Origin: Chaetoceros tenuissimus
Lineage: Eukaryota > Bacillariophyta > Thalassiosirophyceae > Chaetocerotales > Chaetocerotaceae
Direction of reading: 5' to 3'
DNA length: 56,547 nt
NCBI GenBank assembly: GCA_021927905.1
Contig: BLLK01000034.1
Span: 1 to 56,547, forward strand
Position 1 is the first letter of the stretch. The number at the start of each line of letters is the position of its first letter. Both the position numbers and the translations under genes were made by a program. The notes beneath the pieces were generated by a model, which searched no databases, was not told the origin of the DNA, and worked only from the letters and a program-made list of their open reading frames with translations. Shown piece after piece: positions 32,076 through 43,284 of this stretch.

Positions 32076-32256
32076 AAGCTTCCACTCCTCCTCTTATTCC
32101 CATCCCCAAGGGGAAAAAGAAAAAGGGAACTGTTCGGAAGAGAGAAAAGGGAAGAGAAAAGCCTCTGAAAAGAAAAAGTTATCTTTCTTGGGAAAAAGAA
32201 AGGGTCCAAGGGGATAGGTCATTCTAAAAAGGGTTCAAGAAAGGGAGACGCCTTAA

Positions 32257-33287
32257 CCCTTTTCTGCCTAGTTGGGACTCGAAAAATCAGCGATTCACGA
32301 ACAAAACAACAACATATCCTTAACACAAACACTACTCTAAATCAATAATGAAAACTTCAATCTCTTTTAAATTTTAAACATACATACAAAATACTCTCAG
32401 TAAGTAGGGAGTGAAGTCAGCTTTTTTCTATGTATGAAATTACTAACAAAATTTGTCGTTATAGCACAATGAGTGGTTCTGAGATCAGTTTCAGCGATGA
32501 TGGTACTTAAGGATATGTATCTGATGACAGAAACGCACAATCCATATGCCGAGTACCTCCCGGTGAACTTGATGTATTAAGGAATGATCTGGAAGCGAGA
32601 CCTGGGCAACTTGTAAGTCAATCCATCGAATACTGGAATAGTGAAGATGGGGCTCCAAATGGGATTGAAAAAGAACACTCATCTGCTGTGAGTGAAAGGG
32701 TCTGTATCACTTACAATATGCTTATTCTTAGTAGAAATTTGATTGAAGATCATCCCAAGAGTATACCTATAACAGTTGGGCATATCAGATGGTACCATTA
32801 TTTATTCTTCTGGTTATTATATTGAATTGTGGATCTACCTTGTGTAACCTAAAAATCTCGATTTTGGCGATAAATTTTGTAGACTGTAGAAATCTCTCTC
32901 TAGCGTCTTCAAAACCCATCTTAGTTCCACATCTCTCAACTCATATCGTTTCAACAATGTTCAGAGAAGGATTTTGAGCTATCAAATGTATTCATATCAC
33001 ACTGTATGACATATATATTCTCATTCTCAAAAAATAGCAACTTTTTGTATTATGTTTTTTGTATGACATTTTGACCCCAAAAGTGGACGTCATTGGAAAA
33101 ATATGTATTGAAAGTATACAATATCTCATCAAATACATGCATGAAAATAAAACTATTTTGAACACACATCCAAGACATATATAGAAGAAAGATAACGTAA
33201 TTGGAATTACTCAAATTGGTCAAATATTGATTATTTTAGGATATTTGCGGTAAAACGAGTACTTTTGAGTACTCAGGCAGAAAAGGG
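32257..33287. mobile_element. piggyBac-type element, non-autonomous
   Basis: Flanked by TTAA on both sides (32253-32256, 33288-33291) and ended by perfect 13-bp inverted repeats CCCTTTTCTGCCT. TTAA target choice with CCC...GGG ends is diagnostic of piggyBac. The right end also carries a subterminal palindrome (GAGTACTTTTGAGTACTC). At 1031 bp it is too short for a transposase. An ATG at 32469 opens MSGSEISFSDDGT, meets TAA, and the frame then stays open about 100 codons with an acidic character, perhaps the remnant of a transposase N-terminus. Confidence 0.88.
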
Positions 33288-33319
33288 TTAAAGAGAATCA
33301 TGAACTCTTTGAAAACTTT

Positions 33320-33561
33320 AGTCTTGGAAAGGGCCCTCGGGTCATTTTCGAAAGATCTCAAAGATTCTTTTCCTCTCTCTCCTCTAAAGGTCCTAGAAAA
33401 CACCTCCTACCCAAGATATCGTTTGCTCCATCCAAAAACACGTAAATATTCGTATATTTCAAAATCTTGACTTTTTCCAATAGTAAAAAATAATACGAGT
33501 AATTGCCAAATCATAACTTCTCCCTCAAGCAGAATTTCATACTTCTTCTTCTACGTACTCT
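33320..33561 (+). promoter_or_regulatory. 5' flank of the TOD1-like gene, duplicated at 40860-41287
   Basis: Shares TCTTGGAAAGGGCC, CGGGTCATTTT, TCTCTCCTCTAA, CACGTAAATATTCG and CTTGACTTTTTCCAATAG with the region before the pseudogene at 41288, and more loosely with 14000-14700 and 18150-19240. It probably holds the promoter, but no TATA box or defined site can be assigned. The piggyBac element is inserted immediately upstream. Confidence 0.4.
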
Positions 33562-36156
33562 ATGACAACAATGCATCTATTCATTCCAAACTATAACATG
33601 AAGATGCGAAAGATGAATAAGCGAAATATGAAGAGAATTGAATTGATTCTATTGGGAATGTTGCTCCTTTTGTTGATAACAATTATTCTCAACATTTCTA
33701 TCGCCTTAGACCTAATTGTCAGTACCAACATTATCAAAGTTCCAGACAAGGACAATATGTCGATGAAGAATCAGCGACAGCAAGTATTTTTAGAAGCTCA
33801 TTTCGACTTGCTTCAAAAGCAACGTTTTCGTTTGTATGATTACTCTTCTTCCAGTAGCAATCATACAGAGAGTAAGGAGCATGATATGAAAAGCATGGTG
33901 TCTCGAAATGTATCTAAACCAACACTCTTGAGACAAGCAGTAGGATTGGAACCGAGAATACAATGCCATTCACCAGAGAAGAACGTTCCGTGGATATTAG
34001 ATGGTACATGTATGAAGGATCCACATCGCTCTATTTTCAGTTCTGCTTCCTATAAGCGCACTTGTGGGCTTTGCGGAAATGGTGCAGAATATTTGAGAGA
34101 ATTGCAAGAAGATATTGCAAAGAAGTTTGCAAAGAATTGCAAAGAATTAGTAGTTTACGGAGCTGCTCTTGGAAGCAAATATGAGCAATGGATGCGATCA
34201 TCAGATTTTCTTGGTGACCACAGTATCAAAGTGGTTCGACGTCATGGAACTTGCTTTTTCCAATTTGTGACTGATGTCGATCATACGGGAGACCTTCTAT
34301 CATCAGATGGTTCCCAGCGGCTCATTGTGATTGACCCATCTAGAATGCCATACAAGAACAACCGTCGGAATACAAAAATCTTGAAGCTGAATCCTGGTCT
34401 ACTCTTCCCTTGGGCTGATAGAGTGATTTGGCAGGATGCTAAACTTCTTCAATCGAATCATGGCAATATGCCTTCGCCCCGCGGTTTACCAAGCGATTAC
34501 TTACTACACTTCAATCGTACCGTTGGTCGCTATGGTGTTTGCTCGAGCTACATGGGATTGCCTCCTGATAAAGCTTCTGTTGGAGACTCCTCGACAGTCA
34601 GTTTTAAAGCTCATTGCGATGCTATTATTGCTTCTGCTGAAAAGAGACCTACTGTATCTGATGATCTCGAAACTCTACGACTCCAGTGTCAACACTACGA
34701 GGAAATGCATAGTAATGAAGCACTACAGTCGAGTCAGTTATTTTACAATCAGCATCCACTTGTTGATACTGCCTTCATCGTTTATGATATGCGTGATTCA
34801 ACCTGCCGAAAATTTAATGGAGATTTTGGGTGTTCATGGCTCAATGAAATACACTGTTTCTCCGACCGAGATCAGATTTCATTTCCACATGTACTAGCAA
34901 GCTCAGGGTTGAGGCTTTCTCCTCATATGCAAGTTTCTGGTCAAGAATATCGCGACCGCATATATATTAATGAAAAGCAAAGACCTATGGTACACATTGC
35001 AAAGAGAGGCTGCCATTGGTACTATAGGAGCTTTTCTCGATGTGTAGCAAGTTCCAACACACGTATTGATGAGGAAATGATCAAGGACAACGAGACTCCA
35101 CCAACGACCACCACAAAGTCAACAAAGCCGAGAGTTGCTGTGATTGTAGCGGGTACTTTGAATAGGTTCATTTTTGATTCTGCTCTGAAAAATTTGATAA
35201 AACCTATGAAAAAAAGAGCATCCGTTGACTATTATGTGTCACTAAGCACCGCTCGAATGAAAGCTTACAGATCAGACTCAGGATACACAGACCGCCTTCA
35301 GCCAGATCCCACACTACCTTCTTCTTCTGTCGAAGATTTTGTTGACATAGAGGAATATATACGAACCAAAATTGCCAGTCTGGCCTCGTCTGTAGGTGCC
35401 GTGAATTTGCAGAAATCTATTGATATCGATTCTGAGCCAATGCTTATCGCTAGAAGAGAAAGAGCCCTAGAAGAGAACCCAGACGAAGATCCAGACTCAA
35501 GATTTCCTATCATTGACAATAGAAACGCTGCTATATCGCAAAGGACTGCAAATGCAAATAGGAATCTTTTGAGGTTGCATCTCGCTATACAAAGTTTGTG
35601 GAAGACTGCCACCAATTGGGAAAAGGAAGAAGGTTTTAAATACGATTATGTCATGTTCCTTCGTGACGACTCTCTCTGGTTGAAAGAGTTTGACATACGC
35701 AATCTTATAGCTAAAGGTGGAGACATTTTCATCCCTGCATGTGATGCAAGGGATCCTCCTCTACAACCAAGTGAAATAAATGACCATATCCTAGTTTCGC
35801 GACGTGACACTGCAGACGTATTTGGAAATTATTATTCAGAACTATCGAAGAAAGATGTCAAGGGTTGCATGAAACTACTGCCAGATGATTTGACAAAAGG
35901 TGGAAAGCGTGGATGCAACAGTGAAATGTTACTGAAATGGATAGTGGACGAAAGAAACATAACTGTCACCAAACTTGGACAAAGTAAGATACCCTTTCAG
36001 CGCTCTGCAAATGTAAAGCTACCGGATGGATCGAATGTTCCATGTTTCCATAAGTTTTGTCAAAGTCGGAAGCACCCCTTGACTTTCACAAATGAGTCGA
36101 ATGCAATAAAAATATGCAAACAAATCGATTGGAAAAAGGTCTTTAAAATAAAGTAA
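33562..36156 (+). CDS. Type II membrane glycosyltransferase-like protein with TOD1/MUCI70-like domain
   Basis: An intact 864-residue single-exon ORF. A Lys/Arg/Met-rich cytoplasmic tail is followed by one membrane anchor (about 24-50, LILLGMLLLLLITIILNIS), as in Golgi enzymes. A Ser-rich stem leads to a small Cys module (about 133-172, DGTCMKDP...RTCGLCG, ShK-like). A TOD1/MUCI70 (DUF616)-like domain follows (about 180-500): LNPGLLFPWADRVIWQDAKL, then CSWLNEIHCFSDRDQISFPH. A second glycosyltransferase-like domain fills 530-850 (RVAVIVAGTLNRFIF, YDYVMFLRDDSLWL), resembling the second domain of the gene at 9849. It probably builds extracellular glycans; donor and acceptor are unknown. Related decayed copies lie at 19248 and 41288. 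Confidence 0.8.
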   Translation: MTTMHLFIPNYNMKMRKMNKRNMKRIELILLGMLLLLLITIILNISIALDLIVSTNIIKVPDKDNMSMKNQRQQVFLEAHFDLLQKQRFRLYDYSSSSSNHTESKEHDMKSMVSRNVSKPTLLRQAVGLEPRIQCHSPEKNVPWILDGTCMKDPHRSIFSSASYKRTCGLCGNGAEYLRELQEDIAKKFAKNCKELVVYGAALGSKYEQWMRSSDFLGDHSIKVVRRHGTCFFQFVTDVDHTGDLLSSDGSQRLIVIDPSRMPYKNNRRNTKILKLNPGLLFPWADRVIWQDAKLLQSNHGNMPSPRGLPSDYLLHFNRTVGRYGVCSSYMGLPPDKASVGDSSTVSFKAHCDAIIASAEKRPTVSDDLETLRLQCQHYEEMHSNEALQSSQLFYNQHPLVDTAFIVYDMRDSTCRKFNGDFGCSWLNEIHCFSDRDQISFPHVLASSGLRLSPHMQVSGQEYRDRIYINEKQRPMVHIAKRGCHWYYRSFSRCVASSNTRIDEEMIKDNETPPTTTTKSTKPRVAVIVAGTLNRFIFDSALKNLIKPMKKRASVDYYVSLSTARMKAYRSDSGYTDRLQPDPTLPSSSVEDFVDIEEYIRTKIASLASSVGAVNLQKSIDIDSEPMLIARRERALEENPDEDPDSRFPIIDNRNAAISQRTANANRNLLRLHLAIQSLWKTATNWEKEEGFKYDYVMFLRDDSLWLKEFDIRNLIAKGGDIFIPACDARDPPLQPSEINDHILVSRRDTADVFGNYYSELSKKDVKGCMKLLPDDLTKGGKRGCNSEMLLKWIVDERNITVTKLGQSKIPFQRSANVKLPDGSNVPCFHKFCQSRKHPLTFTNESNAIKICKQIDWKKVFKIK

Positions 36157-37254
36157 ATGTATTTTGAAAGTGTTCATCTATGTGCTTCTTCAAGCCACAA
36201 ACTTATGTAGACTAATAGTATTGTAATTGTAATGTTCATAATCGATAGCCAATTAGAGTCATGAAAGGCGTTGCTAGATTTACCTCTCCAGTTGTTGTTA
36301 TTAAAATCTCCTCGAGAAGAGAGCTAGAGCCCCGTTCCTTTTCGGTACCCTACTAGTCTAGGATTTCGAGCTTGCTATGAAGATCTAAACTTCTTCTGAC
36401 CGGATCGAGAATATCATTATGGGCAGAACTCATCAATTGGAACGTGCATATTTTCTACTCTAGCTGATCAAATTAGTAAGAGCCAAGCAGTTTTTGTTTG
36501 CCATATCTTTGATATTGTTTGGATTCATTTGAAAGCAGTGTGAATAGATGGAACCGGGAAGAGATTGTAATCCTCTCTCCAGTTATATTTTGATAGAAAA
36601 TTCCAGGCCTGCTAGTCCCTTGAATTCTTCTCTAGTAGTAGTTTTGTGCAAAAGTCTTTTACTTCCTACCTATAATCTATGTTGATAAAAGAATGATGTC
36701 TTTCTGGAAGAAGCCAAGAAGAGTCGAGTTCCACCCTGTATCATTTTGTCTAGTCTGTCCCTTTTGGTAAGAAGTCAGGAGGCGAATGGATTGGTATTAC
36801 ACCTTGTTCAGGATTATCAATCCAACTGCGTCTACCTGCTAGGAGAAATTGTTGGAGTGTGGGCTTTGTATGAACTGTATGAATAGTTGTCATGAATGCC
36901 AAAGTGATGTACAAATACAATACTCAAGCAGATATAGAAAGACTTGGATTGTATCGACTAATGCTGTGTGTGATGTGATTGTTGTGACGATGCTGTAGTA
37001 CTTTTCTTCAGAAATTGCTTACAAAAGCCCTCAACAATAACTATTGGAATGTATTTCTGCTAAGAGAATCTGCGAACGAAAATATCGCGACCAGACATAG
37101 ATGAAGAAGGGGGAAGTAAACAAGCCAAGCTGGATGGGATTGTTAGTTTTTCTTTTTTCTTTTATTACAGTAGTTAGCCGTTGATAGTTAGCTAGCGATC
37201 AAGATCGGTTGTAGGAAGAAGGAGGACAACAGGCAAAAATTCAAAAATTCAGTC
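36157..37254. repeat. 3' flank of the TOD1-like gene, shared with other loci
   Basis: About 36300-36480 resembles 9280-9490; about 36680-37125 resembles 20505-20920. No gene is visible. The copies mark how far past the gene end the duplicated units extended. Confidence 0.7.
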
Positions 37255-38698
37255 AGGCCGCCCGTCACCGTGGCCGATATTTTTTATTTTTATTTTTCAA
37301 AAATGTCCTCCCCAGCAAAACGATTTCTTCTGAATGACAAAATCTATGTTTTGCAATCCGTTTGCTGAGGAGCACATTTTCATCACCACCAACAAAAATA
37401 TGCAACCCCCCTTGCCTCATCATATTTTTTCCAAAAATACGACAGCAAGAAGGGGGGTGCCATATTTTTTCCAAGCCGAGCGTACGTATCTTACATACTA
37501 AGGTTGCAACACATCTTTTCTCAGGTTCATCAAACAACATCAATACCGTCATGTTGACTTAGAATGAAGTTGGTAACGTCTTTTACTGGAAATAAATTTC
37601 CGTTGAACATATCAGTCGAAAGCTTGTAACGAGCTCTATTTGTCTATTCTACTGTTATAGAAGACATGTTACTTATTGTAAAGAAAAGAGTTTGACATTT
37701 TACTATTGCCCCTACCTTGTTTAGCCAAATAAAAATGTAATTTAGATATGACTGACCATAATTTTGTCAGTCCCATTTCTAAGCCAATAGAATCTCTCAA
37801 ATTTTTCACCTCGTATGTACTTAGTCACTATTTGCTTTTCGTCCTACCTTCACATCGTACGTACTTTTTCATTGTATCAATTAGAGCTACGATTGGGGGA
37901 GCTTATATCTTTCTTGAAAGCATTACTTTAGTCATGAAAATGTTACTAATGCACAGAACAAACTCTAATTTATGCATTGGTATGTCTACGATATTCATCC
38001 GACTCATACTTACTGAAATATAAGCTCCCCCAATAAAATCACTTTGTACTTACTCAACATGACGGTACATTCATATCCATCTTGTTTTTTAATATATAAA
38101 TGTGCATTGCAACTGCTTATCTTGAGTTCTAATCGGCTCCTTGAACATTCAATCGATGATGGGGCTTTCCAAGTGTTTCAATTGGAAAAAGTAGAAAAAC
38201 TAGAGAAAGAAACAAAGCTGTCGTTCAACTTGTTCTTGTTCGCTCAACAAGAAGTCGCTTTTTCAGCAAATAGAAATAGTATATCACTACCTCTAAATCA
38301 TGTCTTCAGTTTATCTATACACTAGGATATCTGAAGAATAAAGAATCGTTCCTGGATCCACTTTTAGTACCAAAGTTCTAAGCAAATAGATCCCAACATA
38401 CCATTGAAAATTGAACGTCAGCTTGACTTATGATGATTTACTACGAAGAATACTATCTAACCTATCTAAAACTATTCATTCTAAAATGATGTTTATTGAC
38501 AAACAAATTTAATATACCTTAGTGTGTATGTCTAGTGTTATTGCATGTGATTATTTCAATATCAACCAACGGTCATCAGATGGGTGAAATAAAAAATAAA
38601 AAATATTGGCCACGGTGTCGAGGACGGTTTTGAGGAGGGGAATATTTTTTTTTCAAAAATAAAAAATAAAAAATATCGGCCACGGTGACGGTCGGCCT
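37255..38698. mobile_element. 1.44-kb element with about 45-bp terminal inverted repeats
   Basis: The left end (37255 on, AGGCCGCCCGTCACCGTGGC then an AT-rich run) matches the reverse complement of 38650-38698 with one substitution and a one-base indel. TCA may be a 3-bp target duplication. A third, partial copy of the end (CACGGTGT with the AT run) lies at about 38588-38625. No transposase ORF is present, so it is non-autonomous if mobile. A 17-bp inverted repeat lies near its centre. Confidence 0.65.
37892..38034. repeat. Long hairpin: perfect 17-bp stem
   Basis: ATTGGGGGAGCTTATAT (37892-37908) is exactly complementary to 38018-38034, with a 109-nt loop. It lies inside the TIR element at 37255-38698 and could be a nested small element or a structured transcript. 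Confidence 0.6.
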
Positions 38699-38738
38699 CA
38701 TCAGCAAATATGAAGGAAAACATTCGCAAACGAATGGT

Positions 38739-40653
38739 GCGTGGGGATCGGATTGGAAAGAATTGATACTATGGTAGTACGTACCTTACTTTCATGAATT
38801 GTTTTTGTATGTTTTTTTTATTTAATTACATATATATTAATGTTCATTTCTTCAGTATGCATTGCCTTCGCAAATTTCGTAGAGCATATGATTTGAAAGT
38901 TTATTTATCTTGATTAATGGTCATTTCTTCAGTATACGTTGCCTTCGCAAAATAATTGGTTATACGTACATTCACGCAGTATTACAGTTGGCACTTAAAT
39001 CTACACTATTTTCTTAGCTCACTCGTCTCTGTTCATTGTTTTTGTTTATGTCTACTTTGTTCATACTTATTCTTTTTCTACCTGTAATGGCTACTGCAAT
39101 CTGTGATAGTCGATCCTGAGTTATTTTTCCCTTTCTCTTACAATCATATCTGCTAGGAGGCTTCAGGTTTTTTTTTGACCTTTGTTAGAATTACCTGTAT
39201 CTGGTTTTTCCTTTCTAATTGTTTTGTTCATAGCTGAAGTAAGACGAAGTCAAAAGATAGACCGTTATTTCTCCTCCTATTTCTTTTTTCAATTTGAATT
39301 GCATAATTTCACAAACTTTTCTGTCTACCGTTGAGCCTGAAAAATGGCCTCTCGAATGTGCGTTGAATGTGTGAAGCAGCAGTAAAAAAGGTGATGATAC
39401 TTTGAACGATGAATCCAAAGATAGAAAGATGACCGTCCATGGGAACAAAGGAAAGAATTCTACATTCATGAAGAAGTAGGTTTATCGAGAATAGTAGAAA
39501 ACAAATCCACTAGATCAATCATGTTTATGTGTAGTAGTACATACACACGAAGAAGTTCCATTATTTCCATTTTCTTTCTTGCTCCTATGTAGTAGAAAGA
39601 AAATGTGTATTCGCAAGCAACTTGCTTCTTTCTCCTCAAGCACACTAAGTCAAAGCTAGCGTAAATGGGAAGTTATGTATAGTAGACTACAGACTATATT
39701 GAGTATTACACTTCCGAAGTTCACTTGTCACTTGACTGGTCTACTTACGTACATATTTTGTTTGAACTGAACTATTTCTAAATACATCTAAATACATCAG
39801 CAGCAGGTTCTATTGAAATGAGCTGCGCCGTCAAATTGATTTTCGTCTTTTACGAGTAAATCGCTGCTCGCATTCCTAAGAAAGGATGACTTTACACTCA
39901 TTAGTGAAGATAATTGTAAGTGAATTTGTTCAATAAATTTGTCCTTCTTCATGATTCTATGAATGAAATGTAAAAAGTAGCGGCATGTGTTGAGAGAAAT
40001 ATTTTACCAGGTAGGTCTGCCACTGATTTTTATTTTAGACCGGCCGAAATTACTTCAAAAAGGTATGTAGAGTCAATCAAAATCAAAACTCATTAAAATC
40101 AACAGCCTCTTTTTAGAACAAAATGAAAAGACTATAAATAAAAATATGTTCTAATACAAGAAAATGCTAGCTGCCATCAAGAAAAAAGACATATTGATAC
40201 TTTCTGAGACGAAGTTGTTAGATTTTATAATCAGAACTTGGGCAAAGCAGAATAAATTTTGTGAGAAAACGATATTATCGCTTTAATTCTCTATTATTTA
40301 CTAGGTGGTAGTTTGATGTATCCATCAAATGCCCAGAAACCTAGAAAAGAGAAGGAAATTGCTTTTTTATATTCAGAAATTTAAAAAAACACCCTGTAAA
40401 TTAGCTACTTACACGTCTAAATAGATACTAAAATGAGATAGTCCCATATACGGACTTTCCGTTGATAGGTGTCTATGTGTTTGTCAACTCATGTCAATTT
40501 CTGTTGCGTACTTCTACGTAGTTCAAAAAAAGCAAATCAGCTAGTTTAGCTTTTTCCAGTGAACATAAAACCTTAGGAATTGCTGAAGGTTTTATGTTCG
40601 AGGGGCTAAGTAAACGAATTAAGGGTGCTTGCAAATCGTACCGATCCCCACGC
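38739..40653. other. Gene-poor AT-rich stretch bounded by a 15-bp inverted repeat
   Basis: GTGCGTGGGGATCGG at about 38739 reappears as its reverse complement at about 40639-40653. No ORF of interest lies between. It could be another TIR element, but no target duplication is evident. Confidence 0.35.
40561..40599. other. Perfect 14-bp stem-loop
   Basis: GAACATAAAACCTT (40561-40574) and AAGGTTTTATGTTC (40586-40599) form a perfect stem with an 11-nt loop. It could be a terminator-like or small-RNA hairpin; no gene is adjacent. Confidence 0.45.
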
Positions 40654-40799
40654 ACAATAAAATATTATAACCAATGACGGTTAGAGTAGAGATCAAATGG
40701 GTACCAAGTACTATAGAAAGTACGTAGCAAGAATGTCAACCATTAGTAGAGTGGGAAGGGTAATACCTTAAAAGTACGGATGTCATACGTTGGTAGTGT

Positions 40800-41287
40800 G
40801 AATACACGGACGGACGGACGGACGGAAAATTAAACGCGGTGTTGGAACTCTTGAAATTCAGTCTTGGAAAGGGCCATCGGGTCATTTTAAAAAAATCTCA
40901 AAATTCTTTCCCTCTCTCTCTCCTCTAAGGCCTGTTCGGGTCATCATGAAAAGTTCTCTCCCTCTTCTAAGGCAGTCGGGTGAAACCGAGACATTTCTCC
41001 ATTTTCCAAAAAGTGACAAATTCCCCCATTCCATCCAAAACTCGGCGATCCTGATCTAGATCTTGACATTTTGATTCTTCAAGGTCTTATTGATGCCCCC
41101 CTTATGAGAAAGAAAACGCTCTCCTACCCAAGCTATCTTCTGCTCCATTCCAAATCACGTAAATATTCGCTCGTATGTTCCAAGATCTTCACTTTTTCCA
41201 ATAGGAAAAATACGTACTGGAATCGCCAATTCAAACTTTTCCCTCCAACAGCATTTTATTTCTTCTTCTTCTCTATGACGCACAACA
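40800..41287 (+). repeat. Copied 5' flank of the TOD1-like gene, with an (ACGG)n tract
   Basis: A short ACGG tandem at about 40807-40827 is followed by sequence matching 33320-33561 and leads directly into the truncated gene copy at 41288. Confidence 0.65.
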
Positions 41288-42108
41288 ATGCCTCTATTCA
41301 TTCCAAAGCATAACATAGTATCAAAGTGGTGCGACGTCGTGGAACATGATTTTCCAATTTGTGACTGATGTCGATCATAAGGGAGACCTTCTATCATCAG
41401 ATGGTTCCCAGCGGCTCATTGTGATTGACCCATCTGGAATGCCATACAAAAACAACCGTCGGAATACAAAAATCTTGAAGCTGAATCCTGGTCTACTCTT
41501 CCCTTGGGCTGATAGAGTGATTTGGCAGGATGCTAAACTTCTTCAATCGAATCATGGCATAGCGAATCATGGCAATATGCCTTCGCCCCGCGGTTTACCA
41601 AGCGATTACTTACTATACACTTCAATCGTACCGTTGGTCGCTATAGTGTTTGCTCAAGCTACATGGGATTGCCTCTTGATAAAGCTTCTATTGGAGACTC
41701 CTCGGCAGACAGTTTTAGAGCTCATTGCGAGGCTATTATTGCTGCTGCTGAGAAGAGACCTACTGTATCTGATGATCTCGAAACTCTACGACTCCAGTGT
41801 AAACACTTCGATGAAATGCATAGTAATGAAGCACTATTCAAGTCAGGTATTTTACAATCAGCATCCACTTGTTGATACTGCCTTCATCTTTTTTTATATG
41901 TGTAATTTAACCTGCCGTAAAATTAATGGAGATTTTGGGTGTTCATGGCTCAATGAAATACGCTGTTTCTCCGACCGAAATCAGATTTCATTTCCATATA
42001 TGCTAGCAAGCTCAGGGTTGAGGCTTTCTCCTCATATGCTAGTTTCTGGTCAAGAATATCGCGACCGCATATATATAAACGAAGATCAAAGACCTATGGT
42101 ACACATTG
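41288..42108 (+). pseudogene. Truncated, rearranged copy of the TOD1-like glycosyltransferase gene
   Basis: It begins like the intact gene (ATGCCTCTATTCATTCCAAA), but after about ten codons jumps to the sequence around 34226, losing the anchor, stem and Cys module. It then follows the intact gene to ACACATTG (matching 34998) with a 12-bp tandem duplication (AATCATGGCATAGCG), a 2-bp insertion that shifts the frame, and further indels. At 42108-42110 it is fused directly to a KEA fragment in opposite coding orientation. Confidence 0.9.
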
Positions 42109-42109
42109 G

Positions 42110-42981
42110 TGCCATACTGCTCATAATCTGAAATAATCCCAAGTTTGAAAATGCCTTTAAATCTTTGATGCGATCTGGAGACAAACCTAGACCCTCGTTA
42201 AAGAGTAAGAATAAAATACCAAAGTCTCCCAACTCTAAATCCGCTTCATTGTTGGAAAATATTTGTACATTGTATGGTTCTAGGATACAGCCAATTAGCA
42301 GAAACAATAGTGTAGGATTCATGCCTAATGAATTTGATAATGGGATGAGCAACACGGTCACAAATAAAAAAGTGAAAATGTCACGCCCTCTAATGAAGCC
42401 AAGGTATCAGCTTTGATTGAATCAATAACTTGTTCTGTTGGTATAGCTTCTGCAGGAAGAGCATCTAAGGCATGAAGATGTGAATTCGATGATGACGCAG
42501 CATCTGATGTAATATCCAAAGCACTACCGAGAGCATGTAATACTGCATCAACAGGGGCAGGATCTGATAAAGCCACTGAAAGAGATGATAACAAATCATG
42601 TGATGCAGATAGCTGCATATTATTCCCCCTATGTCTTCCATGTGAGTACTTTATTCTTTTGTGATATATATCATGAGAATTTTCTCGCATAGGTCGCACA
42701 TCAAAAATATTGTGTCTTATGTTTGCATGACGACCAGAGGTTGTTGATGGCGACACTGAATGCATGTGTCATCATGGATTGACAAACACATAGCAAACTT
42801 ATTATTTGCATTCTTGACCGCCTCTTCATTTTTATATTATATGGAAAATATATAAAATCGCAAAATGCGGATTTGTATTGAAGCAATGTTGTGCAGTTGG
42901 TGTAAATGAATATGGCTGCTTGTAGAGAGTCTGTTCTGTTGTAAGGAAGGCATTGCACAGAAAAGCCGATCATTTTCATTT
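42110..42981 (-). pseudogene. Third partial copy of the KEA antiporter gene
   Basis: Matches 699-1560 of block A: promoter, start and about the first 200 codons of KEA. Small indels break the frame near the start codon (ATGCATTCAGTG instead of ATGAATGCATTT order) and in the linker (CACGCCCTCTAATG). It shares the K and S variants (YHKRIKYSHGRH) with block B but RGNNMQLSA with block A, so it is not a simple descendant of either. Its 3' coding end is replaced by the glycosyltransferase fragment. Confidence 0.9.
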
Positions 42982-43184
42982 TCAAACAGGGCGAGCTTCC
43001 CGTAGAACTGTCAAGAAGTAGATGATGATGGTAACAAGATTAGCTTAGTAAATTAATGAGATGCAATGAATTGCATGAATATTTGCTGAGTGAACGGTCA
43101 TGTGGAAAAGCGGTTGACGTATGGACGGAATACTGGTTGTATAACCGTCCATGTCTTACAAGAACGGGCGCTAAATAATTTTAA

Positions 43185-43244
43185 TATTGAAAACTTTTAC
43201 TAGAACCAACAAGACGTTCACCACTGACGGAAAAGTTTTCAATA
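43185..43244. other. Perfect 14-bp stem-loop upstream of the nuclease ORF
   Basis: TATTGAAAACTTTT (43185-43198) pairs with AAAAGTTTTCAATA (43231-43244), loop 32 nt. It lies just before the nuclease reading frame and may belong to that element's untranslated region. Confidence 0.4.
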
Positions 43245-43284
43245 GTATTTGACTCTAAACATGGCTTAATACGCATTCATTTAG

